A stretch of DNA of 64,000 nucleotides from Latrodectus hesperus (GCA_037975125.1 CM075852.1:7647258-7711257); one strand, 5' to 3'; shown: positions 1 through 10,121, counted from the stretch's first letter. Program-made: numbers and translations. Notes: generated from the sequence alone by a model not told the origin.

Positions 1-19
1 ATTAAATAAACCAAGTATC

Positions 20-1298
20 GGGCTGTAACGAAAGTTTTCCAACAAAAATACTTCTAAGTTAGAAAAAACAGGAAAGTAGTACCTTTAGTGAGGTTAGTAA
101 TCACCTCCCAAATTTATCATTTTATGCCAGTATTTCGATAGTTCTTCAAAGCTTTCTTCCCAGGAACTTGCTAGTCTCGAGTCCAAAAACAGATCAACCT
201 TATTATGGAGGTCTTGTGATAATGATGTGTCCTTGAAAATAGCACCAGAAAGACACAACTGCTGGTGTGAAAAAAGTAGAAGTCTGAAGGAGCGATGTTG
301 GGTATGATAAAAGATTAAATTCGAGTCCGTACAGAGTCTAGCTGTGATGAATACAGAAACTTTATTTGCTTGCATTTTCTTGATGGAACAGTAGCTTCTT
401 GCACTGGAACTCAGCTCGAGATTTGGATTTAATAGCAGCGTCAACACGGATTAGCATCCATATGAACATCTTATCACTGATGATGGTAAAGTGAGTACTT
501 TTCCCAGATACTCCTTGTGGATAATGCCGATGCAAAGATACCATCAGACAACAAAGCATGACCTTGTTGTTAGACAAATCGCTCCTTGCGACGCTGCCCA
601 CGGGCTCACCGGGCGCAGACCAACCCCCTTTCCAGCCCTTGTTGCTGATGTAAATCTACTTTTTGTCACAAGTGGTGAGATCATGCAGAATTTTGTACCT
701 GCGTTGCTATTGTAGCAGATTAGTGCAGGCATGAACACGTCTGTATTTATATGCTTGAGTCAGCTCATGCAGTCCCCAGCGATGCTGTATCCACAAGTGC
801 AATTATTGGATATAGTACTAAAGTATAACTCCTTAGCTAGCTCTCAGTAATCACCCGCGAGTTGATTTTGAGTCAACTCTAGCTGATTGAGTACTGATTT
901 TCTTCCACAAGTTCCCTCAGATGGGTCTTATCAACACCAGCAGGTCGGTCAGAGAGCTTCGCTTTTTTACTGTCCTTGTTTTGAACTTTCGTTATCAAAT
1001 CTTCGTAGTGTCATGTGATACAACATTAGTACCTTAAAAGATGTTCGTATGATTTATAATATTTTGTAGTTGATTTTTTGCAACAGAACTGGAAGTAAGC
1101 ATCTCTAATCTGGTAACGTAATAGCTCCATTTCAAACATCATGTATTTAATGATAGATATATGTTTTTATCTCACAACAGTGTGTTCTAAACTCTTCTTT
1201 TAAATACAAAAAATCGTCTGACTGAATATAAACGAAAACACCAGTGCCATTTATTTGCAGTCGATATTAGCGGGGGCGAGTAACTTTCGTTACAGCCC
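20..1298 (-). mobile_element. Decayed full-length mariner transposon
   Basis: Inverted ends are visible: GGGCTGTAACGAAAGTT at 20-36 and its exact reverse complement at 1282-1298 (17 bp). The 1.28-kb span matches a normal full-length mariner of about 1.3 kb. The minus strand between the ends reads as a broken mariner transposase. TA dinucleotides lie just outside both ends but are offset by a base, so the exact boundary and target duplication are uncertain. The 3' side abuts a decayed BEL/Pao relic. Confidence 0.75.
94..1020 (-). pseudogene. Mariner transposase remnant
   Basis: Pieces of a mariner DDD transposase are recognisable in order on the minus strand. An N-terminal helix-turn-helix region lies near 905-1000, with a KAKLSDRPAGVDKTHLREL-like stretch. 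A central piece lies near 362-601 and contains KVMLC and a decayed catalytic stretch (FHQENA where families usually have HDNARPH). The C-terminus lies near 94-300 and ends ELSKYWHKMINLGGDY, matching the usual mariner tail. Stops and frameshifts separate the pieces, so it cannot encode an active enzyme. The subfamily is not certain. Similarity was judged by eye from family motifs. Confidence 0.7.
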
Positions 1299-1551
1299 AA
1301 TTATTAATCAAAAAAGGTTAAGAACCACTTCAAAGGAAAGTGATACGATCAGCAATATTGAAAACGATTAAAAAGCTGAATAAATTCATTGCAGAAAAAA
1401 ATTCATGCAGCGTTAGTAGCATTTGTCAAATTAGAAGATAAGACAAAATGTATTTATAAAAAACAATGAATTTGTGATAATTTACCACTCTGCAAATTCT
1501 GATGATACAGAAATGAAAGCAGTCATGTAAAATGGAATGGATTAAATTACT

Positions 1552-2123
1552 ATGATAATTTTACCTCCGGAAAGTTTGTGTCCAAGAATTTTCAAAAGAG
1601 GAAACTTCAGCACTACAACACAATTAGATTTCTCTCCGTCAACCAATGATTTGAGTATAAACCTACAAAAATTAGAACTAATAGATTTAAACGGTTATTT
1701 TAAATATATGTTTATACCTTTTAATCCGTGTTCCAAAAAATAAACGATCCGAAAATAAAAGACGACATGAAATTCGCGCATCTCATGCAAAAAATAAAAA
1801 GTTCGGCTTTTGATTTCATACTGTCTTATCAAGTATCTAAAAGTAAATATAATTGTCATCAAAAATTTAAAATCTTTTCTCCGATGATAAAATGCTTAAT
1901 GAATTACATGTACGTGAACTTTTGAAATTCTAAATCAAACACAAAACATACCTTTCACAAATTTAGTTTATCAATTAGGCACTTATTTGCGTTATTAGAA
2001 AATTTGGGGGTAACAAATGAAAAATATGCATGCAAGCTTTATCCGTTAGTTGAAGCTTTTAATGCTGAACCAATTTTAATTGCATGGGAAAGAGAGAGAA
2101 AAATGATTTTCTCGAAACGCTAA
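1552..2123 (+). pseudogene. BEL/Pao gag-like remnant
   Basis: Coding-like segments in shifting frames resemble the DUF1759-type gag region of BEL/Pao elements. 1552-1743 includes NLQKLELIDLNGYFKYMF, 1728-1925 includes NDPKIKDDMKFAHLMQKIK and a later AFDFILSYQVSKSKY, and about 1990-2123 includes LLENLGVTNEKYACKLYPLV before a TAA stop. In the family these form the capsid-like protein. At least two frameshifts separate the parts. The match is by motif recall and no alignment was run. Confidence 0.65.
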
Positions 2124-2439
2124 GGTAAATTAGCAAAATCTTAATCTATTAATTTAGTTCTATCAATCCAAGTTTATTAGCACTGAATCCCTGAATACAG
2201 CAAGAAAGTTTTTCTTGAAAAAGAAAAACAAAACGCTTAAATCATACACATATCGTGACGTAAATTTTGTCATAACTGAAACAAAAAATGAACAGACACT
2301 TTATGATTCTGATTTCATAAATGCTGAGCTTGCTATTGAAGAGAGAAAGACTACTGTTACTATACATCCATCTCTGAATGTGATTCTGACTCTAATTTCT
2401 ACATATGAGCTAAGCGTATTTTAATTTTTTTTTCAACTG

Positions 2440-3962
2440 TTCAAACTTTGGCCTTTGTGGAACGATTCCTTTTGAATGCTAAATCATGAGCGAATATTTA
2501 AAAATACCCTTTGCTTATAGAAAATCTAAGCGAAGAAGAACTCTCTTCTTTGTTTAGGTTTCCTATCGCAAAATCTGAGCTTGCAACGTTCCTTTTCATA
2601 CAGAAAGGCTTTCAGTGAAAATTATCGACTCATACAGACGAACTTTCCCGTTTACCTCGATTCTGATGATCATCCAAAAGTGTGAAAATAAAACTTTTAG
2701 TAATGGAGATTACTTCAGACGACTAATGTTATCACCTGAAAACATGAACATTTTTAAGGCTCATTGCAAAGTCTCATCAAATTTGTTATATTATGCAAGT
2801 GTCCAAGATCGAGGAAAATTGCCGAGTCAGTAATGTCCAAATGTGTAATTTGTCAAAAAGATTTAAGTAAAAATATATCACTTTTGTTTTCGCACCTCTA
2901 TTTGAAGAGCTTGTGAGAGTGTCAGTTATGTTTGAAATGACCAATGTGGACTTAGCTGATTCTCTACTCCTGAAAAATCATGACAAAACCTGGATTGCAA
3001 TTTTCACATGTGTGGTTTACCGTACCATCTATTTTCAAGCTCAGAATTTTCTCGGATTCATTCTCGGATGTTCACGTTGAGGCCGAATAAAAACAATTTA
3101 ATAAGACAATACGTGCAAATTTCGTATGTATCAATAACAATCTCCAAAATATCGATTGGTGTGCCATTATTGCTCATTCTGATTTTAAGTTAGTATTTTA
3201 CCCCTCCAACCACTACTTATTTGGCTGGTTGGAAAAAGTTCTTCCAAATACTAAAAGAATTGCTGCAACGCAATTCGTGTAAATCTTGTCTTTATTAAGA
3301 TGAATTACACACAGTCAAGTATGAGTGCGGGGTTCTTCTCGTAAGCAGTCCCTCATTTAATTTTCAGAGGACCCCTCCTGTTTGGTACCCCATCTGTTTT
3401 TTGCATGACAAAACTGAATTTTGGGTTGAAGATTTAGCCAGAATGAATTGCCTAATTTTCGCAGTAGTGCAAAGTATTTTCAGATCACAAAACAAAAACT
3501 TAAAATTTGGTTCCAAAAAGAGTATATCTCAATTTTAAAACAGATGAGCAAAGAAGTGCAAAATCTATTTGCTGTTAGAGACATTGCATTAATCAGTCCA
3601 CTGAAATATAATCATGTAGATTGTTTTTTTATCTAGAATAATTGAAATTTTCTAACGACGTGATTATGCTTCCCACAATTCAAGATTGAAAACTCGGGTT
3701 GAACTTGAATTCATATGGTCGTTTCAACGTTTCTACCTGCTTTCAAACTTCAAGTGAAATTGCTGAGATAATGAGAGAACCAAAACTACCTGAAGTGGTA
3801 GAGTTATTAAACCAAAGAATTGAACTCAATTGTGTCAATCATTGTTTCCTCACTGGATTAACTCAAACCTACTACCCAACTCTAGTACGAACAAGTACTT
3901 TTTATCAAGATTCTTCATTATTAGGACTGCAAAACTGTTTGACAAAATTAGAATATCAATAA
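2440..3962 (+). pseudogene. BEL/Pao pol remnant (integrase)
   Basis: The segment starts with a TLAFVERFLLNAKS-like stretch resembling the end of the Pao reverse transcriptase. A CVICQ zinc-binding remnant lies near 2838. The integrase core opens near 2935 with FEMTNVDLADSLLLKNHDKT, where the family has the first catalytic Asp in a VDLAGPL context, and continues with WIAIFTCVVYR. The NNLQNIDW and GWLEKVLPNTKR stretches near 3130-3260 match later parts. The segments at 3448-3636 and 3699-3962 (AEIMREPKLPEVVELLNQRI) match the tail after the integrase core. Multiple stops and shifts are present. Confidence 0.65.
3252..3326 (+). repeat. 75-bp direct repeat, copy 1 (integrase region)
   Basis: This 75-bp stretch starting TAAAAGAATTGCTGCAACGC recurs at 4001-4075 with six differences by eye. 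This copy lies inside the integrase remnant. It contains GAATTGC and its inverse GCAATTC around a 6-nt loop. Confidence 0.85.
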
Positions 3963-4000
3963 TAATTTTTCTCACAGCAATTTTGATAGCTTACTATTCA

Positions 4001-4075
4001 TAAAAGAATTGCTGCAACGCAATTCACGTAAATCTTGTCTGTATTAAGATGAATTACACACAGTCGGATATGAGT
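4001..4075 (+). repeat. 75-bp direct repeat, copy 2
   Basis: Second copy of the 3252-3326 sequence, same orientation, 749 bp downstream and beyond the end of the recognisable integrase tail. It may be a fragment of a second BEL/Pao copy or a local duplication. Confidence 0.85.
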
Positions 4076-4090
4076 TTAATGTGATGACGT

Positions 4091-4133
4091 GATGTGATGT
4101 CATTACGTAACAATTACGTTATGACATCACATC
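4091..4133. repeat. Near-perfect 20-bp palindrome, 3-nt loop
   Basis: The left arm GATGTGATGTCATTACGTAA (4091-4110) pairs with 4114-4133 at 19 of 20 positions across the loop CAA. It could extrude as a cruciform. No gene is attached to it. Confidence 0.9.
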
Positions 4134-4578
4134 ATGGATAATCAAACAGGGTCATATTCACGAGGCACATAAATGGAAAGCTCTTTGATGCGTGTTATAA
4201 CTGACGAAGGTGATGACTCAACATTGCTCAATAGTGGCTGAGATCAAACTTTGTACTTCTCAATTTGAAGAATGAGACCTTGTCCCCAGGTCCCGATGAG
4301 CTATATTTGTCATGTTACAGACGAGCAAATAGATTTTACATTGAATGCCAGTCTTTAGACTTTGAAATAACGTGAAGAACAACACCTCATTCTTCTTAAA
4401 ACCATACAATCATTGACACCAATAACGAAAATTAACACCTTTTGTCTTTTTTTATTACGAAATTGCAAAAAACGAGAATACAAGCTCTTCTGAAAACTTA
4501 AGAATAGAAATGATCGATTGTTTTTCACGAAACCTCACACAGGCAAATTTTAGAAAAAATTAGAAAGGCTTAGAATAA

Positions 4579-4624
4579 TACCTAGAGTACCTAGTACCTA
4601 GAGTACCATCGTACCTAGAGTACT
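4579..4624. repeat. Three copies of TACCTAGAGTAC
   Basis: TACCTAGAGTAC occurs three times within 46 bp, separated by CTAG and CATCG. It is a small tandem expansion of unknown meaning. Confidence 0.85.
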
Positions 4625-5793
4625 TTCTGTTTCATTATATTATTATTTTTATGATCTAATTAAATAGTTAATGTCCTCCCAGCTGATATGGATGTTCGTA
4701 TAAGAATGATATGCACGAAATTATCTGACTAGAAAAAGCATATTAAGCCTAAATAAATAATTACCACATGAGAAAAATAGAATGTTTTAAAATTTATAAG
4801 CAAGTATACACACATCTACTAAACGTTCTTTCATCATGAAAAGTATACAAAGTTGCTCCGTTGAAAGAGGAAACACGAAGTTGTTCTTTATTCCTTTTTG
4901 TTGCAATGTTTGTTTTACCAAGGTCAGCCAGATTATGTACACTCATTCATGGTAATGGGGTGATCTCATTTATTAGCTGGACATCGGTTAATGGTTATCA
5001 TCAGAATTATTTGTGCGCTCACTCAAGTAAAACATTGCATTAAAAACTTGAAATGTTCGTAATAAAGATTCGCGTGAATAGTTATCATTTTCGTATCTTC
5101 TCAATGATTTACACCTTCTAGGTCATTACAGAAAATGTAATTGTTTGGCATTTATACTTGGTAAGAAAATATTGAAGGAGATGTAAATTTTTTGTAAAGC
5201 TGAATTCAGTATTAACCTGTTTTATGATTATATATATCATCTGTTCTCACATGAATTTTCGAAAGTAAATACTAGTTTCCTCATCAATATCCACTTTATG
5301 TTAAACTTTTGTTTTGTAAAAATGAATATTTTATATTTTGAACATAATAATAGATTTTATATATTGTTGATTTTTTTCATTTTAATTAGATTTAATAAGA
5401 AAACAATTAGAACAATTTATATCTTCGACATCAACATAACCAAGCCTATGAAGTTGTTTATTTTGCTGTGTCAAAAGTACATGTCATATCGATAAGTCTA
5501 TGATACACAGATTTGATTTTGATACCATGGAATCATAATTATACTAATGTTATTATTACTTTTTGAATAATTAATAAAATTAGCCAAAGACAAATCTGTC
5601 GGATTTAGCATCAAAAGGAATCCTGATGTTAATAAATTTATGTGCAGATCATAATTCTTCAATTGAAACTGAACACAAAATTAATTTTAAAATAAAAATT
5701 TATATGTATTAACCTATGATTTATTATTTTATTAATACCGATTCATAGTGTTAGCTTCAGATTATAGTTTATAGTTAGATTCAGATTATAGTG

Positions 5794-5830
5794 TTAGCTT
5801 CACATAAGAAAATCTTATGTGAAGAGCTAA
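5794..5830. repeat. Hairpin with 12-bp perfect stem
   Basis: CTTCACATAAGA and TCTTATGTGAAG pair perfectly across AAA. The stem continues to TTAG/CTAA after a 2-nt bulge. The left arm is preceded by a direct repeat of GTGTTAGCTTCA about 40 bp upstream. Confidence 0.85.
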
Positions 5831-6433
5831 ATTGGAATTCAGATTTATTCTTTTTTATTAATCAGCATTAATGCATAGTTTGACGATTAACAAATTAATA
5901 TTTTAACAGAGAAGAGAGAGAGAATTTTTAGATAAGAGCTTTAGATGGATTTTTTAAATTAAAACATTTGCTTTATTTTCAAGGGTATCCAATGAGATTT
6001 GAATAAAATAATTATTTTAATTAGTGTGTAAAATTTCGAAATACAATGTTATTAAATTGAAAACTTAAGGTAATTATTATTAAATAAAACTAAGAATTTG
6101 TGTTACAATAATTCAGATGCTATCAAAATCAATATTAAATATTCTCAATTAAACATTAAATATAAATTCGTTTCGTAATTTTTTAAAGTATAGACAGTAA
6201 AATGATTCTGAAAACTTGATAACAGCTAGATTTGAAGATAGCAGCTGGATGAACTAATCATACTAAGCTGCAAAAAATGGTTGAAACAGTCGGGATAATG
6301 TTTCATGTAATTGGACCGCTAAATATTCCATTCTTATTTATAGCGCACAGTTTTCAGCTCCTTTATTTTTAAGTGGTGTTTTGAATAGATCCATTTGTTT
6401 TCCAGATATTTATCATGCTTGTATAGGCCATTC

Positions 6434-6498
6434 TAGGTTGACGAATTAAGCATTTACGCTATCAAATGCATTATAAAACAATTATTCATTAAAAATAT
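6434..6498 (+). repeat. 65-bp direct repeat, left of mariner
   Basis: The sequence beginning TAGGTTGACGAATTAAGCAT is repeated at 7390-7454 with three mismatches. The two copies directly abut the two ends of the mariner at 6498-7389. Confidence 0.9.
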
Positions 6499-7389
6499 TA
6501 GGTTGGTGCGTATGAAATGTCGGATTCTTAAGTGATTGTATAAAACTGCATATCTTTCTTCAAAAGCTGTTTATTCAATCAAAGTATGCTCCATTCGCTT
6601 CAATACACTTCTCCCAACGAGATTTTAAAGCGTAGATGCCTGTCTTAAAAAAATTTGGTCTTTAGAATTAATAAACTCTGATATCGAGTTTTTTAGACTG
6701 TCTTCATTTTCATAGTGTTTGCCCCTTAAAAACAGCTCTAAATGCTTGAAAAAATGAAAATCGGTCGGCGAGAGACCCGGTGAATAGGGTGGATGCTGCA
6801 ATGATGAGCATACGTTTAACCGATCCAGCTTATTTCGTTCTGTCAGTGCGTGCGGTACCCACTTGTCCATCTTCTTAACCTTGCCAATCTCAGAAAGGTG
6901 TCTCAATATCGTTGTATGGTCAACTTTCATCCTGATAGCAAGTTCCCTCGTGGATACGGCTGGATCCGCTTCCACTAGAGCCTTCAGGTCATCATTCTTC
7001 ACAGACGTTTTGGGTCTTCCGCGCGGCTCATTTTGCAGTGAAAAATCGCCAGTCCGAAATTTTTCGAACCAACGCTGCACTTTCCGATCGTTAACCGTAT
7101 TCTCCCCAAACGCTTGGTTTATGTTGCGTGCAGCTTTTGCAGCACTATTACCAAGTTTGTACTCATATAAGAAAATGACGCGAATGTCGGCAGAATTCAT
7201 ATCGGCAATAAACTCAAAAGAAATAAAAAAGGGAAGACCTTCGAGAAAACCTATTTTGCTGAAATGAGTCTCTGGCAATGGACAATACGAGTATGAATGA
7301 GGTTATGCCAAATACAAAAGTATAACGAAAACAGGGAGGAAAACGTCCGCATGTAAAGAGAATCCGACATTTCATACGCACCAACCTAA
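6498..7389 (-). mobile_element. Internally deleted mariner with perfect 30-bp ends
   Basis: The left end at 6498-6527 (TTAGGTTGGTGCGTATGAAA...) is the exact reverse complement of 7360-7389, giving a perfect 30-bp inverted repeat. TA target duplications flank it at 6496-6497 and 7390-7391. The element is 892 bp against about 1.3 kb for a complete mariner. The transposase on the minus strand lacks its middle. Perfect ends and a long open frame suggest recent movement, presumably powered in trans by a complete relative. Confidence 0.93.
6625..7200 (-). pseudogene. Mariner transposase with catalytic core deleted
   Basis: The open frame reads from a start at 7200 (MNSADIRVIFLYEYKLG) through paired helix-turn-helix domains (VQRWFEKFRTGDFSL, then a GRPKT linker, TTILRHLSEIGKVKKMDKW) into RNKLDRLNVCSSL. 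It then jumps directly to QHPPYSPGLSPTDFHFFKHL. In complete mariners about 150 residues lie between these, carrying the first two catalytic aspartates, so only the third Asp (SPTD) remains. DNA binding may survive but cleavage cannot. The frame also extends 26 codons upstream of 7200. The ends resemble the Hsmar1/irritans type. Confidence 0.9.
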
Positions 7390-7454
7390 TAGGTTGATGA
7401 ACTAAGCATTTACGCTATCAAATGCATTATAAAACAATTATTCTTTAAAAATAT
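7390..7454 (+). repeat. 65-bp direct repeat, right of mariner
   Basis: Partner of 6434-6498 (62 of 65 positions equal by eye). It begins at the TA target duplication. Its first seven bases, TAGGTTG, also match the mariner end. Confidence 0.9.
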
Positions 7455-8896
7455 AAACGAAAATGTCTTGTCTCTCCTTAGTTTTCTCTTTGACTCTACA
7501 CTTAAGTGATGTCTGATTTAATTTTCTATCGAAAAACTAAACTTCGCCTCGAAACTTGGCTAAAAAATTTAAACTTGTGAGAAAAATCTACTTTTTCCGT
7601 TTTTTTAATAGAAAAAAGCGTTTATTACTCTATGGTGTGTGTTTCATTAACTTTCGTTGCACTAATGTTTTGCAATAGCTCTCAAATGTTGCTTTAGCAG
7701 TTTGTATTGAAAGTATCCTCAATTTTCGAAGTAGAGAGTATTTGCGATAATAACACACACATAGAGCCCTCTCTTTTTCTTTCTCTTGAAAATATTTCTG
7801 ATAGAAAATATCACTTAATCTATTTCCTTTACATTTTTATTGTGAAATAAACATCGCTGCAAAGTATTTTTACTCAGAATAGGATTTTGGGTTTTACATT
7901 ATAACAAATAAGAAATTAACTAAAGTAGATACTAATGAATGTGAATAAAGCAAATTTATTGGATATTTTAGTTATATACACAATTTAATTTACCATATTT
8001 TAATTGCTTTTAAAAAAATTCTTCAACATGTTGTTCTGAAAGCTTGCTTACTATTTTAATGAAATAGCTTGCTGTCAATAATAGTGATATATTTGTTACC
8101 ATTTCATAAGGGGTATTACCTCATAAATAACGATAATTCAGAAAAAAAATGTATAATTATTATTTTAACTCATACACACATATCTAGAAAATGTCTTAGG
8201 ATAATTAACATAAATCTTCGAGTCATTTTTAAGGGAAGTTAAAAAGATTGAATCAAAAATAGTTGAAATTTTAGAAGCAAATTTATAAATATGCCAATAA
8301 AAGTCATAATTTTTATTAAGAGAGATTCTAAGTAAGGCACCCTCAATTTTAATGAGCTGTAATACATTAAATGTAGCATGCTTTTTTTACTTACCTCAAG
8401 AATATTACTAGAATACTTTTTATTAGTAGCAAAAGTAAGTTTGCATCGTTTTGCAAAAAAATTTTAAAAGCAGAATATATGTCAATCTTGCTTGCTATTT
8501 ATTTATTATTTTCATTTCTGTGATTTTAATATATCAACTGTTTAAAATTTTCAATTCTATGCCACATGTTTAAAGTGTTTTGTAATCGATTAATAACTAT
8601 ATTCTTTTTTAAGAAATAGGTCATCGATGAACCCACTGTTATGAAATCTCGTAATGTAAAAATAATTTCAAATGTTTCGACACTTTCAAAAAGAGAAGCA
8701 GCATTTTTTTTTCAATTATTGTCTTTGAGGTAGCTCTAAAATTACATTAACTGATTATTATTGTATAAAACTCCTTTCGTGCTGTACTCACAGCTATTTT
8801 TCTTTTAATTTAGAATAGTTTTGCTGTGTGTAAGGTGGAGAAATATTTTACTCAGGACATAAATTAAAAGCAAAATGCAAATAAAATTATTCAGAT
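7455..8896. other. AT-rich non-coding DNA
   Basis: Nothing beyond AT-rich sequence and short homopolymer runs is seen. No family motif, splice-flanked frame or terminal repeat was found. Confidence 0.6.
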
Positions 8897-9103
8897 AAGT
8901 ACGAATGTTCTTCTTCTTCTTCTTCTTAGAATTGGGTTTGTTTGTCATTGGGCACCTCTGCTTTTATCAGCATTTTGTACCATTAACTCCAAACCCAATG
9001 TTTCCTAGTTCCAGTTGCTCGGGTCACCCACTTTATTAATAAAGTCCGATAACCCTTTAATGGAGTCTAGGTGTAACTCTAGTATGGATGATGCCTAAAG
9101 AAG

Positions 9104-9487
9104 TTAATCTAGGGAGGGCAAGAGCCTCACTTTCGTAAATGATATGCTCTGCCGTTTCCTCTTGCGTATGACATTTCCAGCAGATAGGGTCTTGCTGAAA
9201 TAGTCCCATCTGGTCAGAGAGTCAGTCATATAAGGGATAGCTTCCTGACTTTCACCAGAAGATGGTTTGGAGGTCATTTCTACCTCAAGTGAAGGATTCA
9301 TTACTGCCCCTTTACAAGACAGCCTCTGAGTTCTCTTGTCTTTTTCAGCAAGGTCAACTTCAGAGGCATCACCTGTAGATGCAGAAAGGCTTGTTATTTC
9401 TTGTGTCTTTTCAGCCACAAGATAACAATTTATAAGCTCAGGTAATATAAGTCCACCCAGCATTGCCTGAGATACTGGGCAAGGCAA
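9104..9487 (-). pseudogene. Chimeric LINE frame: ORF1 start joined to ORF2 end
   Basis: About 93 codons from 9487 give a Ser/Thr/Glu-rich stretch (MPCPVSQAMLGGLILPEL, later PSSGESQEAIPYMTDSLTR). I take this to be the N-terminal part of the family's first protein. At about 9209 homology to the RNase H-side end of ORF2 begins, but in a different frame from the functional one. The zinc-knuckle codons (CRKCHMQEETA in the 28-kb copy) are therefore read as AGNVIRKRKRQ. This is a deletion product, not a functional gene. Confidence 0.7.
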
Positions 9488-9499
9488 ATTACTCTAGAA

Positions 9500-9700
9500 G
9501 TTTGCCAGGCAACTAGAGGCTCCGTTAAGACACCAATACCGCGGTGCCAATTAGCCCTAGGCACGTAACGCATAACACCAGGGTTTACGGGAGCTGGTTC
9601 GCGGCCTCTGATTCTATATTCAAGGCTATCCTGTCATTCCTACAGGACGTTCGGTGATCCACCGCCTACCGACGCGCCTGGTAGCTGCTCAGGCCCCAGG
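9500..9700 (-). promoter_or_regulatory. Probable LINE 5' UTR, GC-rich and foldable
   Basis: The first 200 bp of the GAA-tailed LINE (minus strand, starting at 9700 with CCTGGGGCCTGAGCAGCTAC) is clearly GC-richer than its surroundings. It contains short stems such as CCTGG/CCAGG at the very 5' end and CCTGT/ACAGG near 9635. LINEs of this kind carry internal promoters in this position. Promoter function is inferred and no specific motif is proven. Confidence 0.45.
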
Positions 9701-9953
9701 AAGTACGAATGTTAGAATAAGATGCAAACTTTTGTGGTAAAGAAGTGTATTTACAGCAATTATATAAGTTTAGTGAATGCGCACTCTGATGCGACGAGAT
9801 TTACTTTGGCAGTTTTTTTTTTTTATATATATTGGAAATAGAATATTTTGGCCAAGGTGTGTTTATAAACCTGATATCATAAAACTTTACTTTGAATTTT
9901 CCATTAGTCCATCAAATTTCAGTTCTAAAGTCTTTTCATATCTTTTTCTTCCT

Positions 9954-9955
<2 letters not shown>

Positions 9956-9990
<35 letters not shown>
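9956..9990 (-). repeat. Poly(T)35 tract, likely poly(A) tail of a minus-strand retrocopy
   Basis: An uninterrupted run of 35 T. On the minus strand it is a poly(A) tail. A GATAAA hexamer lies about 20 nt upstream of it (plus-strand TTTATC near 10012), consistent with a cleavage-polyadenylation signal. Confidence 0.7.
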
Positions 9991-9993
<3 letters not shown>

Positions 9994-10121
9994 TTTTGAG
10001 TTTTCCGGGTTTTATCCTTTGCGAAACGTGATTAAGATACACTAACTACGAAAAGTTCTCCTGGAGTCAATTTACACTGTGGATGTTAAAATGCCTTTCA
10101 ATGGCCTTACCATTTGGGTCC
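9991..10121 (-). pseudogene. 3' end of an unidentified processed transcript
   Basis: Read on the minus strand upstream of the poly(A)35, the sequence gives DPNGKAIERHFNIHSVN followed by TGA, then about 75 nt of 3'-UTR-like sequence, a GATAAA hexamer and the poly(A). That is the layout of a retro-transposed mRNA 3' end. I do not recognise the protein. The 15-bp target of the LINE array (10107-10121) encodes its DPNGK portion. It may instead be the tail of another non-autonomous retroelement. Confidence 0.4.
10107..10121. repeat. 15-bp target duplication, copy 1 of 4
   Basis: TTACCATTTGGGTCC, here preceded by the retrocopy remnant (…CAATGGCC) and not by a LINE tail. It is therefore the left outer target copy. 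Confidence 0.85.

Larger units (their letters stand above)
1340..3965 (+). mobile_element. Decayed BEL/Pao-type LTR retrotransposon remnant
   Basis: Consecutive short reading frames on the + strand match parts of a BEL/Pao retroelement in the expected order: gag (about 1552-2123), a short end-of-reverse-transcriptase-like piece (about 2440-2560), integrase (about 2830-3640) and the integrase C-terminal tail (about 3699-3962). Most of the protease and reverse transcriptase is missing, so there is a large internal deletion. I see no LTR pair. A 75-bp stretch of the integrase region recurs at 4001-4075. The element is inert. Confidence 0.7.
4134..6433. other. AT-rich non-coding DNA
   Basis: No convincing gene was found. 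The only structures seen are three spaced copies of a TACCTAGAGTAC motif at 4579-4624 and a 12-16 bp hairpin at 5794-5830. Short open frames here have AT-driven composition and no family motifs. Confidence 0.6.
8910..9700 (-). mobile_element. GAA-tailed LINE, internally deleted complete copy
   Basis: The element is read on the minus strand and is bounded by an exact 13-bp target duplication, AAGTACGAATGTT, at 8897-8909 and 9701-9713. The 3' end is a (GAA)n tail (CTT repeats at 8910-8926). The 8930-9209 part is homologous to the 3' ends of copies at 28270-29280 and 56668-57347. From 9210 to 9700 it carries unrelated GC-richer sequence that should be the family's 5' UTR and start of the first reading frame. 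It is a 5'-to-3' element of 791 bp that has lost nearly all of its coding middle. Confidence 0.88.

Noticed and set aside
3252..4075. Repeats at 3252 and 4001 as LTRs of the BEL/Pao element
   Set aside because: They are only 75 bp, correspond to integrase coding sequence, and do not flank the element.
9500..9700. Self-cleaving ribozyme at the LINE 5' end
   Set aside because: Short stems are present, but I could not find a hammerhead core or a convincing double-pseudoknot layout by eye.
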